DNA of 64,000 nt, from contig CAIIXF020000011.1 in NCBI GenBank assembly GCA_903813345.2, forward strand, positions 18,087,754-18,151,753, given 5' to 3'. Below the pieces are notes generated by a model. That model was not told the DNA's origin and searched no databases. It saw only the letters and a list, made by a program, of their open reading frames with translations. Source of the stretch: Owenia fusiformis (lineage: Eukaryota > Annelida > Polychaeta > Sabellida > Oweniidae). Within the stretch, counting starts at the first letter, position 1. The number at the start of each line of letters is the position of its first letter. The translations under genes and the position numbers were made by a program. Positions 48,441 through 60,795 of this stretch are shown here, piece after piece.

Positions 48441-51021
48441 GACTGTTGTCTATGAATAAATAATTTGATTTTTGTTTTTGAACAACCTTTATTATTCTAA
48501 GTTAGACAGAAATATATGAAGCTAGTATTATTGCTTCCCCCCTCAATTAAATATTTACGATAACATTTATTGACAAGGTGTAAAAACAATAAAAAGTCAC
48601 TCAATGCATGTTATGAGGCCATTGACAAGAAGCCAGATTATTTTTGGAACATGTTTTTATTTTTGAGAAATGTGGGCAATGACGTCAAAAAGTTGAATTT
48701 GCGAAGTAGCTCCTCCTTCCTTTGTCTTACTCCCTCCCCCCTCTTCCATCTTAGATGAGGTCTTGCATGTTATCATGCTTTGTAAGAAAGATTACGATGA
48801 ACTCTGCAAAGCACTGTTTACATGATTTATGAATAATCATAAACGAATCGTATAATAATCGTACATAGACATACAGTACATAGATATATATTGACTAGAA
48901 AATCCTGAATAACGATACTGAGATGGTACGTCATCAAGTTTTCCGTTTGTTTAGGAATAGTATATGCTTGTCATACAGTTTATTGAAATTCAGCACATAC
49001 AAAGAACTGAGATCCAAAGTTACTGCATTGAATGATTGATTTCAGTTCTGTACATGCTGTTTTGTTGAAAAATTGGATTTTTACTCCAGGGAATATTGCA
49101 TTCTAATGATTGTGTCAATGGTATTCCAATGATAAAGAACATTGCATATATTATATACTTGAATGTTCAAGTATACATCCTACATATAAATACCTCGCAG
49201 CCTTATTTAGCGATAATTTATTATCATCGGAGTTGAGGGAAATTCTCTTGAAAAATTCGATATACTGCAAGGTGTCTTTTGGATACCGTTGGAAATAATC
49301 CGATTATATTGATCATTCATAGTCTTGTTGAGAATTCAGAATATTATGACATTTTGTGTTTCGGAATTTTATGGATAACTATGTTTCATTGGAAATATTG
49401 AGAAAATACTAATGTTTTTTTTTTTATATAGCTGATGTACTACTTTCACAAATGGAGGGCATTGATTACTGTTCTATCCCTCTTTCTACCAAAGGGAGGC
49501 CCTTCTAATGTCCCCATCTGATATTGGTAAGGAGTAGACAGGTCTTCAAATATAGGGGGAAATACCACGTCATATATGGAAACAAAAATGATAGAAATAT
49601 TCTCTGATTCGATGATGTAATATAATATAATTTTCAATTTTTGAAAATGAACTGTGTCTTATCTGTGATTTTTCATTTGAAATTTTTTCAAACAAAAAAT
49701 ACAAATGTTGATAAAAAATCTGACGAGAACAAAGAGTGATATTTCTGGCAATTTCTCTAGGAACTGTTGATGAATGTGATTAATCTGAACAGCCAACAGT
49801 TCTTCATTATTATCTTTCCTTAGTCTCTAGTCCCTACTTTCATTAAACCTCCAGGAACCTGGACTCCCTTGTGTAAAATTTCACTGAGGTATTATCCATT
49901 TTATACAATTTTCAACTGCAATAAAAATAAACTGCTCAGTTTTTATTGCATTTTCTCACAATTTATGGTGTTATCTAAAATAGTGTGTATTTATTCATTG
50001 CTATAACACTCATATTCTCCCTATTTTAGTTATAAGATGTGACATGTGTGATATTTCGTTTGAGGTCTTTCATTTCCGTTATGATGTATGAGGCATTGCT
50101 CAGTAAATCTTTCCTCGGCTTTATCTGTCCATATATCAACTCATATAGATCATCAATAAAGCTAAATATACATTGTATAATTTGTCTGAACTTATATTTG
50201 AAAAATTCATGTTTTCTTAGACCTTCTATAATGCATGATCCATTCAGTATACCATGTTGAGTCAGTTAGGTCATCAAATTCGCAAATTCAATGTTTTATT
50301 CATTTGAAAACAGTTCATATATCATCATATCATATATGCATATTAAGATAGAATTACATAGTACAGTATACATTGAAAGACCAACATCACTAGCTGATTA
50401 CTAGTTCCATTGATGACCACCTAATCTCTTTTCTTAGGGAACTGGACTCATTTATGTATGTATACATGTTCCCAGGGCCTATGGTACCATTTACCGCAGT
50501 GTGAGGTCATAGCCTATACAGAACAATACCCCTTAGCTACATGGCTTGATTAACTGAAATAAATAATTTAAAAAAGCAAAAGAAGGAAGCGAGGACTTGA
50601 AGCCGAAGACTAATTAACTAGATCAGGGAATATTTTCTCAGAATGCATCTCATCTTGTATTTTCATAAAACACGGGAGGCAAAACAATGAAAACACAAGA
50701 GGCAAAATAAGGATAAGGAAAATATGAGAGGCAAGCTATATGTGAGGCAATACTAGAAAAAAATGAGCTTTATATTTTGGCGAAGAAAATTGTCCATGAG
50801 TTGTTTTCAATAAAGAAGGAAAATTTTGAATCTTTGATGATATCATTTGTTTCCAAGAAAGAAAATAAAGTTAGTTGTAAAATTATAAGAGATAAGCTGC
50901 CAAAAATGAGGAAGTACCAATGTTACGTATCTTTTTCTTATTAGCTCGCATGGTGAGCCTATGGTATCACTCTCTTGTTTGGCTGTTTTGACAAATGAAA
51001 ACTATTAATTGTCTAATGTTA

Positions 51022-51210
51022 CAGTGATCTCCCAGCGTTAAAGCAAGTGGGCGCAGCACCCACCTTGAGATTTTAAAAACAGGCTTGCATCCACCAGACA
51101 ATTCATTTGCACCTACATGTACTTGAAAATGAAAAAATTATGAAAAATTAGCATATTTTGACCAATTTCAGTCTGAATTGTGAAAATGAGAATTTTGCAC
51201 CCACTTAGAG
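51022..51210 (+). mobile_element. TIR-B MITE, copy 4 (right end lost)
   Basis: CAGTGATCTCCCAGCGTTAA start; the most complete interior, including CACCCACCTTGAGATTTTA and TTTGCACCTACATG. It stops at CACCCACTTAGAG, before the right TIR. Confidence 0.82.
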
Positions 51211-53089
51211 TAGCAAACATGCCAAATATTTAGCAGTTTTGATTTGGAGCAGATAATCAAAAATATAAATCTGCTTTAGCAAGGTACATGTTATGTTATG
51301 TTACTTGAAATCTAAGCTGTTGATACAGTTTGACCTACAAAAGTGAACTTTTTGTACTCTCAGCCCAATGAATTTCATTGTGAGTGCAGTAATGACAGTT
51401 TCTTGGAAAGTAATTGCTTTTTAAATGTGTAAACCAATTATCTATTAAGTGTGATACAAGGGAACATTGTTTAATTTTAGTGAAAGCTCAACACACTAAA
51501 GTGGTGATATTCCTGGTCATAGTGAACCCAACTAACATTTAGGGATGGTATTCAAGTATCAACAGTTTGAAATAAGGACAAATATTCAGAAAAGTCTTAT
51601 TAAATTATTTTATATGTCACTATCTCTTGGGATTGTATATGACGTCATTGACAAATAATTTGGACAGGCAGCATGCTTTAGCTGGCTTATATACATGATC
51701 ATAGGTTGCAATAGGGAATACAATTATGTCAGTTGTACTATAGTCAAAAATAAACGGGTAATATTTCAGAATAATTAAGACTTCAATCGCTGGATCATTT
51801 ATTGGCGATTTTAAGATCATGTGTTGATGAGTTAAGATCACATGTTGATGAGTTTATGTCTGAACTCAATATCTAAATGATCTAAATTTATATGAAGAAG
51901 CTGAGGTATAAGAATATCCCCGGGCTTTGAGCCATTAGAAAAGATATGTAACTAAATTGAATTATGTCTGACCTCAAAATCATGTTATATCATCTCTGTG
52001 CATAATAACCACATTCAGTCTTTTTTGGAAATATATAAGACCAGACAAGTCAATATGATGTTAAGGTTGTTGATCTACTTAAGGTTATTGTATTTTACAA
52101 ACATTCTGATCGATTCATGATATTTGATTACATGCTATAACCCTCATATTACTTTCCACATGCCAAAAATTGATTTACTGCATATAAGAGATGGCATTTA
52201 GATCATAAGTACATGTGTTTTATCATCAATTTCTTTGAAGAGGGGATGGTAGAAAGTATATAAGGCCACTAGATTGAATTTCTCAATTCAGATGCAGTTA
52301 ATTCTTTTTTCAAGGTCAGATATCCTTTGCCTTCCTAGTTTCCTTGAAGTCATGTTCTCACCTCTCATTTCTTGGCTCCAAAATTCAGAAATTCTTTCTC
52401 GTGGAATTCAAGACCAGTTTCCCTATATTTCGTTCACTGTTGTCTTTACAGGGTTTAGATTATATTGCTTCTTTATTCCACTAAATGTACAATTAAATTA
52501 CATCTATTAAAATGATGCTACGCCAAATAAGAAAATATCTGCACAATGAGTTAACTTTTGTAGTTGTTAAAATATATGTTGTTGTATCAAAGCAAATGAT
52601 CAGATAGGGAACAATGTCAAAAATTACAAGACCGATTTAAACTCAAAATTTTAAACAAACAACATCATTATAAAATAGCAACTACGATCAAGTCTATTGA
52701 AAAAAAAGAAGCAACACACTGAACGAAACTGCCTGGAAATTGATGCAAACCTAAGAAAAACAAAAAAGTGTTTACAAATCTTGAAGTATACTTACGGCAA
52801 CCTGCTGGCTATTCTACAGGTGTGTGGTCCTGAAACGAGTTGTGGTTTACCACAATTTGTACTTACCTGTACATCCTATAGCAACCTTGGTAATGTTTCC
52901 TAGTTTTATTACATGTTTATGTTTTCTGAGAGTAGAGTGACTCTCATCTTGTTATTACATTGTTTGCAATTCTGTAGAAATATTGGAAATGATTTGTTAA
53001 CATTATACCTCTCACCGAGGAAACCTCTTTATTTTGAACATTTTTAGAATGAATATATTTATAATGTAAGCAACTTATCTAAATGTGAA

Positions 53090-53370
53090 CTTATCTAAAG
53101 AAACACTTCTTATATTTATTGTCTACAGGAACTCCTCTATAATATCTAAAGAAACACCTCTAAAATATATAAAGAAACACCTCTATAATATCTGAATAAA
53201 CACCTCTATAATGTCTAAAGAAAAACCAATATCCTAAAGAAACACCTCTTTATTTATTATCTAAAGAAAAACCTCTATAATATCTAAATAAACATCTCTA
53301 TAATATCTAAATAAACACCTCTATGATATAGAAAGGAACGTGTCTATAGTATTTAAAGAAAGACAGCTAT
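53090..53370. repeat. TCTAAAGAAACACCTCTATAA array
   Basis: Irregular units of roughly 20-36 bases around AACACCTCTATAATATCTAAA, about nine copies, compositionally AT-rich. Confidence 0.75.
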
Positions 53371-54799
53371 ATAATGTGAATATTTTACAAATTCGATCAT
53401 AGCTTTAATGTAAATATATCTCTTCAATGAACAACTGAACATATCTCACATAAACATATCTACTGTAATCAACTCTCAAAAGTTTTTTTTATTTATTAAA
53501 ATCAATGTAACATAAAACAATAATAAGAGCATGGCTTCAAAATTAACATATCTCTAATGTAAACATGTTTCATACATGGACATTGCATGTTAAATGTCAA
53601 CATACTTTTCATGAAAATACTGTATGTATCTCTAATATGAATACTCTCTCTCTAATATGTGAAATTTTTCTAACATGAAGATCATTTGAGGAATTCATCT
53701 TGAGAATTTGTCGATTGTCAAGATGTTTTTTCTCAAATATGCATATGAACTCAATAGACTTGTTTACATGCACTCATCTAGGAACATTTACCTCACGTAT
53801 GTGGGATTATATGGTTTGGTAAGACAAGACAGGATGAAATGCAGATTTGGATGTTATTGTGGTTAAAACGTTTGTTATTTCTAAAACAACAAACACCATT
53901 TATAGCATTTGCAAGACCACATTTTTCCCATTAGATATAGAAACATAAAAATTATCAATCATAAATGTGAGTACAGATATTATGTTATAGGCTGTCCTGA
54001 ATATTAAATATTTCATTTATAGAATGTGTAGCTTGAGCTAGGCAGTACTGTTGTACCATAGCTCTCAGCCTATATCTGCGCCATATCTTGCAGACGGTCA
54101 ATTCTGTGTCATCTCTAACTTCAAATGGAATTATCTCTGAAAAAATTGGAAGAAGTGGTTATTTTTGTGACATTTATATGAAGTTCATAATATGAACCTC
54201 ATATATTGTGATTTTCATAATCAGTTTCATGCAAGAAAGATGAGAAATTTAGTGTTTTCTTACAAGGGTTTTAGTCCCTTGGGAACCTTTACATAACACA
54301 CTATTATTCCTGGAATATATTGATCGGTTAAACAGTGTATCGTGGATGAGGCTATGCAATTTCTGGAAATATATTCAACAAGGTTTCTGGATATATCCTC
54401 TACGCTACTTCATACAGTCTTATATTAACATCCATAATTTCTTTCTGATGTGAAATGAGACTTGAAGAGCTGTTGGGTCAATGTAATAAGATGAAGGGTT
54501 ATAAATTGATGTTGTCTTAAGGTGAAAATGTCATTGTTTTTTACAGGTTCTGTTTCACTTCTGACTAATCACATTTGTGGCATTTTCTGAATTGTTCTTA
54601 GGCTAAGAAAAAGGCAGAATTGTCTGGAATTTTGATATCAGTTTGTGTCATTTATGAATGATAATATTGTACCATGCATGTCATTTATGATTATGAGGCA
54701 TGTTGATGTCATCTCTGAATTACTGTGCTGAATATACCATCATTGACTTGTAATATTGAGGAAAGGATGGATTTAAAGATACAGTTTACATTTTTAACT

Positions 54800-55400
54800 A
54801 AATCATTCACTGCATATCTAAACCCATTAAGCTGCAGCTAGATTATGCAAGCTATGTTTTGACCCAGGTTTAAGTTACAGCTAGACCAGATCATTCAAGC
54901 TGTATTTTAACCCAGATTTAAATTGCAGCTAGGCTAGATAATTCAATGTATATTTAAACCCTTTAAGCTACAGCTATATCATTCAACCCATATTTTGACC
55001 CAGATTTAAGTTGCAGTCCGCTTATGTCGTTACTGCAGCTATATCTTCCATTGCAAATCTAGACCATTTAAACTGCAGTTGTATCATTCAATGCATATCT
55101 AGAGCATTTAAATTGCAGCCATAACATTCAATGCATATCTAGAGCATTTAAACTGCAGCTGTATCATTCATTACATATCTAGATCATTTAAACTGCAGCC
55201 ATAACATTCAATGCATATCAACACCATTTAAACTGTAGCTGTATCATTCAATGTTCGTCTAGATCATATAAACTGCAGCTATGTCATTAATGCACATCTA
55301 GATCATTTAAACTGGAGCCATAACATTCACTTCACATCAAGATCATTTATACTGCAGCTACATCATTCAATGCACATCTAAACCATGGTTATGCAGAATT
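54800..55400. repeat. ~40-bp TTTAAACTGCAGCTATATCA array
   Basis: About fourteen copies; the AACTGCAG word recurs at 55071, 55111 and 55151, a 40-base period, with a longer irregular period before 55020. Confidence 0.85.
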
Positions 55401-56221
55401 TTTATATTTATCTGGATAGTTTAAATGTGGCTTAAGAGATAGAGACAACCAAGCTAACACTACCTATATCTCCATCCCAGCTCATCAATCCATAAACCCT
55501 CCTATACCTGTAGCAGAGCACTTGATGTTTATAAACAATGAAAAAATCATTAAATAATAGCTATCTCGACTGTTTATAATGCAGCTAAAATTTATGAAAC
55601 TTTGGTATGAATCTGGACCAAATGCTGCAAAGTTAGATAATAAATTACAATTATATTATGTGTAGCATCGAATCATTAAGGTAAATGCATATTGCTCAAA
55701 TCGTGAACATCTACATTCCACAATCATTAAATTCTATTTACATATATATTAGATTAGTAGCTAGCAGGCATTATATTGACCATGTTTGATTAAATCATTT
55801 AATAGAAATGTTTGTGCTATGGGTATTTCTTAAATTACATTCGGCTTGATAACATGATCAGAACATAAGTTAGCATTCTATCAAGGGATCAATAGGAATC
55901 ACATCTTACTGTTAGCTCCGACAACACTTTGTTTGCTACACATATTAACACTTCCAATGCCCTGGCTAATTCTCTTGCTCTTCATCTAGGGTTAGGCGAG
56001 TCATGGATCTATCGGTGAACCACCACACACAAGTTATGGATATATTGGTGAACCACCACAAACAAGTTGAACACATTGGTGAAGAAGTTAATAAACACTT
56101 CGCAAAGTGAACATTATTGTTTTAACAACTTTACAGATAGCATGATTGGCCTACATGTAATATTTGTATCTATAGCCCTTTTTGGTATGAGTACATGGTC
56201 CATGATGAATATGATATTCAG

Positions 56222-56397
56222 CAGTTGTCTCCCCAGTATTAAAGCAAGTTGGCGCAGCACCCACCTGAAAATCCATTTGCACCCACTTGAAAATGAGAAA
56301 AATCATGAGAAATTGGCATATTTTGACCAATTTTGGTCTGAATTGTGAAAATGAGAACTTTGTACCCGCTTGAGAAAAAATCCTGTGGAGAACGCTG
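56222..56397 (+). mobile_element. TIR-B MITE, copy 5
   Basis: Slightly decayed start CAGTTGTCTCCCCAG, end CCTGTGGAGAACGCTG. Core AATTGGCATATTTTGACCAA is intact. Confidence 0.82.
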
Positions 56398-57385
56398 TTC
56401 ATTGTTCAATATCTCCCAACATGCATTAGGATAGAGAGAGTGAAGGTTTCTAATTTGATGCTATGTATTCCATTTGATTTATAGAAATCAAATCAATCAA
56501 AGTCAATTCAATATGACATCTGACAGTTACTGCAAGACCATTTATTTTCTTGAGGTTCTCTGAGTATACTTGAGTCCCTTCTTTCCTTTAGTGGTGTCAC
56601 ACTGGAGGGCTCCCTTGGGATAAGGTAACAATCAATAAATCAAAGTACTAGGGGCATTGTTTAAGTTCATGTACCCCTTAGGGACAAGATCCATATATCG
56701 ATATACACCCACATTTCCACAAACATAATTATTCATATATTTGGAAAAATGAGTAAAAAGTAAAAGAAACATTTTTGTTTTGGGATAAAGTGTGGTAGGA
56801 AATAAGGGAGTGGTGCTATAGCTATGTAGGTATAGATAGAGACTGGGTTAATGGCAGGGTATGGTATTAAACTAAAGGGCTTCTCCTTAAGGAGACAATG
56901 GGATATAGTTGATGTGCCTACATAGATATGACATCACCTGACCTCATCTAAACCAACCAACCAAAACTAATTTTAAAGGTTGTTTTTTATTAAAAATCAA
57001 TGAATGTTTTAGGAAAAGGGTCAGTTTGCAGTGCAGTGATTAGATTATTATAGATATTGTAATGATACAAAAATATTGATATGGTATTTTAATTTGTTGT
57101 TTCTTGCTATAATTGAGAGTCAATGAACTATATTAAGTTATATATTAAGTATAGCATTTCAATTTATCTTGATCCATCAATGTATTACATATATGTCTAA
57201 TAACTAAAGAACTATACTGGTGTTAACAGTAAGAGTTCAAATAGAGAGCAATAAATGCTGGTTCTTTCGATTCACATATTTTGTGAATTGAAATTCTGCT
57301 GGTACTTGCATTGTTAATCCAGTACATGGTCTATGAAAACACAAAATGAAATTCTGCGCTAAGGGCTCATGTGAAAAAGTCAGGA

Positions 57386-57456
57386 CACCCTATTGGGGAT
57401 CAAACCCACGACCCCTTGCTTTCTGGACAAGTACTCTACCACTGAGCTATGGAGCT
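57386..57456 (-). repeat. tRNA-derived SINE or tRNA pseudogene
   Basis: Minus strand has an A-box-like TAGCTCAGTGGTAGAGTA and a B-box-like GGGTTTGATCCCC at tRNA spacing. An anticodon-type stem CTTGT/GCAAG encloses a CCAGAAA loop. The acceptor stem pairs poorly and there is no Ser-type long variable arm despite the AGA triplet, so this is not a functional tRNA. A SINE head is the most likely reading; the body would lie toward 57300. Confidence 0.65.
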
Positions 57457-57626
57457 TTGTTTCTGATATTGACTCCCTCTTGTTTATCAGAAAAATGCAT
57501 CTTTAGATTGACTGTTCAAAATTGTTTATTCATTTGGTGAAAATAAACTCAAAATTGCTTATATAATGAAAATACATATCGCATGTATATAGGAAATTCA
57601 GTATACCGTGAATTTTATCAATGCAT

Positions 57627-57983
57627 ACCCTGCGTGCAGAGTCTAGTTAAACTACACTCTGCCTATTAGAGACCATATTACAGTTTAGTAGCCCCGCCCC
57701 CACGACGGTACCGGTGACAGTTTGGGTAAATCACTTTTGACCTACGCGCCAATCAGCGAGCTTGAAGAAACATACACCAAATGCGTTCTAATTAAATATG
57801 CGCATGCCATTGGTCAATTCCGGGCTCAACGATGACGTTAGAAGGAATGACCATATAAAGAACGTCGGTCAAATTTGGCCGACGAACACTGACTGGCGCG
57901 GTGAGTTCACAGGTTTATTTTAGATTGAAAGAGTGAAGACGAAGCTCTCTTTTAAGAAGTGAAGTCAAACGAATGCAAAGGGT
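57627..57983 (+). mobile_element. Promoter-bearing insertion Q, copy 2
   Basis: Ends ACCCTGCGTGCAG and GCAAAGGGT, flanked on both sides by ATCAATGCAT, a perfect 10-bp duplication. Contains GATGACGTTA (57831), CATATAAAG (57852), CGACGAAC about 26 bases later and GGCGCGGTGAGTTCAC. Longer than copy 1 by about 100 bases that include TACGCGCCAATCAGCG and ATGCGCATGCC. No protein encoded. Confidence 0.75.
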
Positions 57984-58238
57984 ATCAATGCATACCGCTT
58001 TTTTCGAATATTGTTTTGCGTGGAATTACATAAATGTCCTCAATAATATTTGATCTCATTATATGAAAGTGATAAATGTGGTTACTTATGCTTCATATGG
58101 CGCATGATGCTTTGTCAAATTTGATTCATTATGTGTTTCCTCAACTGAAAGTTTGCAGATTGATCTTTCTTTTTCTGGGAGATAAATAACAACTCCATAT
58201 TTTTTATTTATCATAGGCCTCGTATTATTAACTCAAGC

Positions 58239-59720
58239 TACACTCCCCTCCATAAGTTTGGCAACCTTTTTTCCCCATTGAACTACGTGTTAAAGCCTCT
58301 GTACGTTTGAATTTTTATTTACTTAACCGGCGATGAAATAACTTATTATATTAATGGAAAAGTAACTTGACTTTATTTCCAATACCTCCAAATTTTCTCA
58401 ATTTTTTTCCTCAATTACAATAGGTCGACAATTGATGATAAATTTGATGAATTTTTGAAAATCGTCATTCCCATGTAATCCAATGGGAAATGGAGGGTTC
58501 GGGGCAAATCAGAAATCAGGATATCTTTTCAGTAAAAGATTCAGCAAAAAATATTTTTATATAGAAAATTGAATTGTCTAACTTTTTTTAACACTAAGTG
58601 TTTAGTTTATTTGATGAATACTAAAGTTACAGCGCTTCAAACTCATGTTTGAAAATAATTTTTCGCCTCCTGTGTTATTTCAATGGGAGAGGTTTTTTGA
58701 AAAACAATTTTGACTTTAAAGCCATAAAACTTTGTTGAACCTGAAGAAACAAATCAATTTTTTGTTAAAGAAAGTTAGCAAATTCAATTGCCTGCCTAAC
58801 TCGTATTTTTTGCAAGGACTCGGATGGATGGACATTCTGTCATATGACTTGCGGCAAACCTACCATTTCCCATTGGTTAACATGGGAATGTCGATTTTCA
58901 AAAATTCATCAAATTCATCATCAATTTTCGACCTATTGTAATTGAGGAAAAAAAATGAGAAAATTTGGAGGTATTGGAATTAAAGGAACATTCCTTGCCA
59001 GACTATTTCTCTCCTGATATGGTAGCTACAGTCATATATATACTTTACATATTTAGCAAAACACGGGAAATTTTTTTCATATGGTCAAAATTGATCATTT
59101 AAAAATGTAGTACTCATTCCCAGTAAGCTGCCATCTTTTCAGATTTCTTTCAGGAAGTGATGTCATCGACTCTCACCTGTTATAACCTTGTCTATTACAG
59201 TGTAGGAAAGAAGGATAAAATCGCTTCTAAACAAGAAGCCCTTATCTTCTGTGTAAAAATATTTTCAGGAGTTGTCAACTTAGAACTAAAGAAGAGATCA
59301 TCAAAAGGATTTTAATCATAGACCAAATTGAAAAAAATATTCAGCTGGTTTACTAATTCTAATAGCTCCTTACCTTATGTTATATGCAAAGTTGAGAGTC
59401 AATGACATCACTTCCTGAGTGAAATTTTAAAAGATGGCAGCCTACTGGAATTGAGCACTACATTTTTAAGTGATCAATATTGACCATTTCAAAACATTTT
59501 TCTGTTTTTTGATAAACTTGCAAAGTATGTATATGGTTATAGCTACCATATTAGGAGAGAGATGGTCTGGCAAGGAATACCCCTTTAAAGTCAAATTACG
59601 CTTCCATCAATAGTATAAGTATTTTCATCGCAGGTTAAGTAAATAAAAATTCAAAGGTAAAGGCTTTAACACGTAGTTCAATGGGGGAAAAAGGTTGCCA
59701 AACTTATGGAGGGGAGTGTA
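58239..59720. mobile_element. TA-flanked foldback element G
   Basis: Ends CACTCCCCTCCATAAGTTTG and CAAACTTATGGAGGGGAGTG with TA on each side. Arms of about 275 bases are inverted copies (GGCAACCTTTTTTCCCCATT; CTCAATTACAATAGGTCGAC; CATTCCCATGTAATCCAATG). The right arm is split by TTAA-F copy 2; without it the element is about 870 bases. The centre has no intact frame. TA target and long TIRs point to the Tc1/mariner group. Confidence 0.85.
58984..59584. mobile_element. TTAA-F foldback MITE, copy 2
   Basis: AGGAACATTCCTTGCCAGAC start and GGCAAGGAATACCCCT end with TTAA at 58980-58983 and 59585-59588. The matching place in the intact left arm of element G reads GGTATTGGAAATAAAGTCAA on the complement, which confirms an insertion. 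601 bases against 602 in copy 1, with arms carrying TTTTAAAAGATGGCAGCCTA. Confidence 0.9.
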
Positions 59721-60660
59721 TTATGGTGTAATAAAAGGCCTTGGTTACCATTTATAGAGGGCCTTGGTCATGCCCAATGGCAGGTTTTGTGATTGACAAG
59801 TTTCTCAAAGTTTGCCTTATACTTGATCATTTCTTGCAATGAATTACATCATTACTAGATTTAAGCATTCCCTACATATTGCTCAATATATGTCAGCATC
59901 AAATAACCATTTTTGAAATATTTGACGTCAAAAAACAGTAAAAATAAGTTATTTTTAAACTTGCTTCAATTTGCCCAATTTTTTTTTGAAATCATCTACA
60001 AGTTGCAAGGAGTTCAAATCTGACATTAGTTTTAGGATTTGACCTTTACTTGATTTTTCAAATTGATTTTTTGGATATAAATTTTGGTCAGCTTATTCAC
60101 AAAATACCTTACTGAGCTCTGAATAAGTAAAATTTTCAAGGTCGAAGGTCATCAAACTAGGTCACACAATTGTGCTATCTAAGTTTCTCAAAGTTCGAGA
60201 CTACAAATCCAAATCAATATTTTTGTTTGAAAGTCAGGATATACATTCCTCTGAAGGTTCCAAACTGTGTGAGCACAGGACTGTGGGTCCTTCATTTATG
60301 TTAGAAATTCTCCAAGTTTTTCTATTTTATGCCACAATTACCATTTCCTCTCAAATTTTCATTGTGTTAACTTCCAGGCATTCATCCAGGTAATATTTCC
60401 AGGTATTTTATATATTTTTATACGCTTTATGATGTGAACTTGATATATTTTCGGATTATGTTTCATGAGATTCAAATAATTGATGACACGGCTGATTAAT
60501 TGAGCATACCCCTGGACCCCTCAGGTTTTATAACAAGTTCTCCTGTGACTTTATAAATATGTGGCTGCGGCTCAATGTGATAAACAGTCCCATATTTTGA
60601 CATCTAAAAAGACTTATTTGAGAATATTATTGACCCAATGGAATCACCTGCTCATCCTGG

Positions 60661-60795
60661 TTGTTATATCAACACCAGAAGTGGTAACAATCGTATTGTT
60701 ATAGTCTCCAACATTTTTGTGAATGGTGGTTGGTGTTTGGGATTCAGCATCTATAACAAATGGCAGGTGGTGACACTGGATGTTAATGCCTTGTT
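60661..60795 (-). repeat. Interspersed repeat A, copy 5
   Basis: In reverse orientation reads AAGGCATTAACATCCAGTGT, CACCACCTGCCATTTGTTAT, AAAATGTTGGAGACTATAAC and CACTTCTGGTGTTGATAT, the full family order. The 74-codon plus-strand frame over it is a by-product. Confidence 0.75.

Noticed and set aside
52786-52860. Short exon-like segments on both strands (GTAAGT on minus, ACAG followed by GTGTGT on plus)
   Set aside because: The two strands compete, acceptors are poor, and neither peptide resembles tomosyn.
57386-57456. Functional tRNA-Ser gene (AGA)
   Set aside because: Acceptor stem does not pair and the long variable arm of serine tRNAs is absent; better read as a SINE head or pseudogene.
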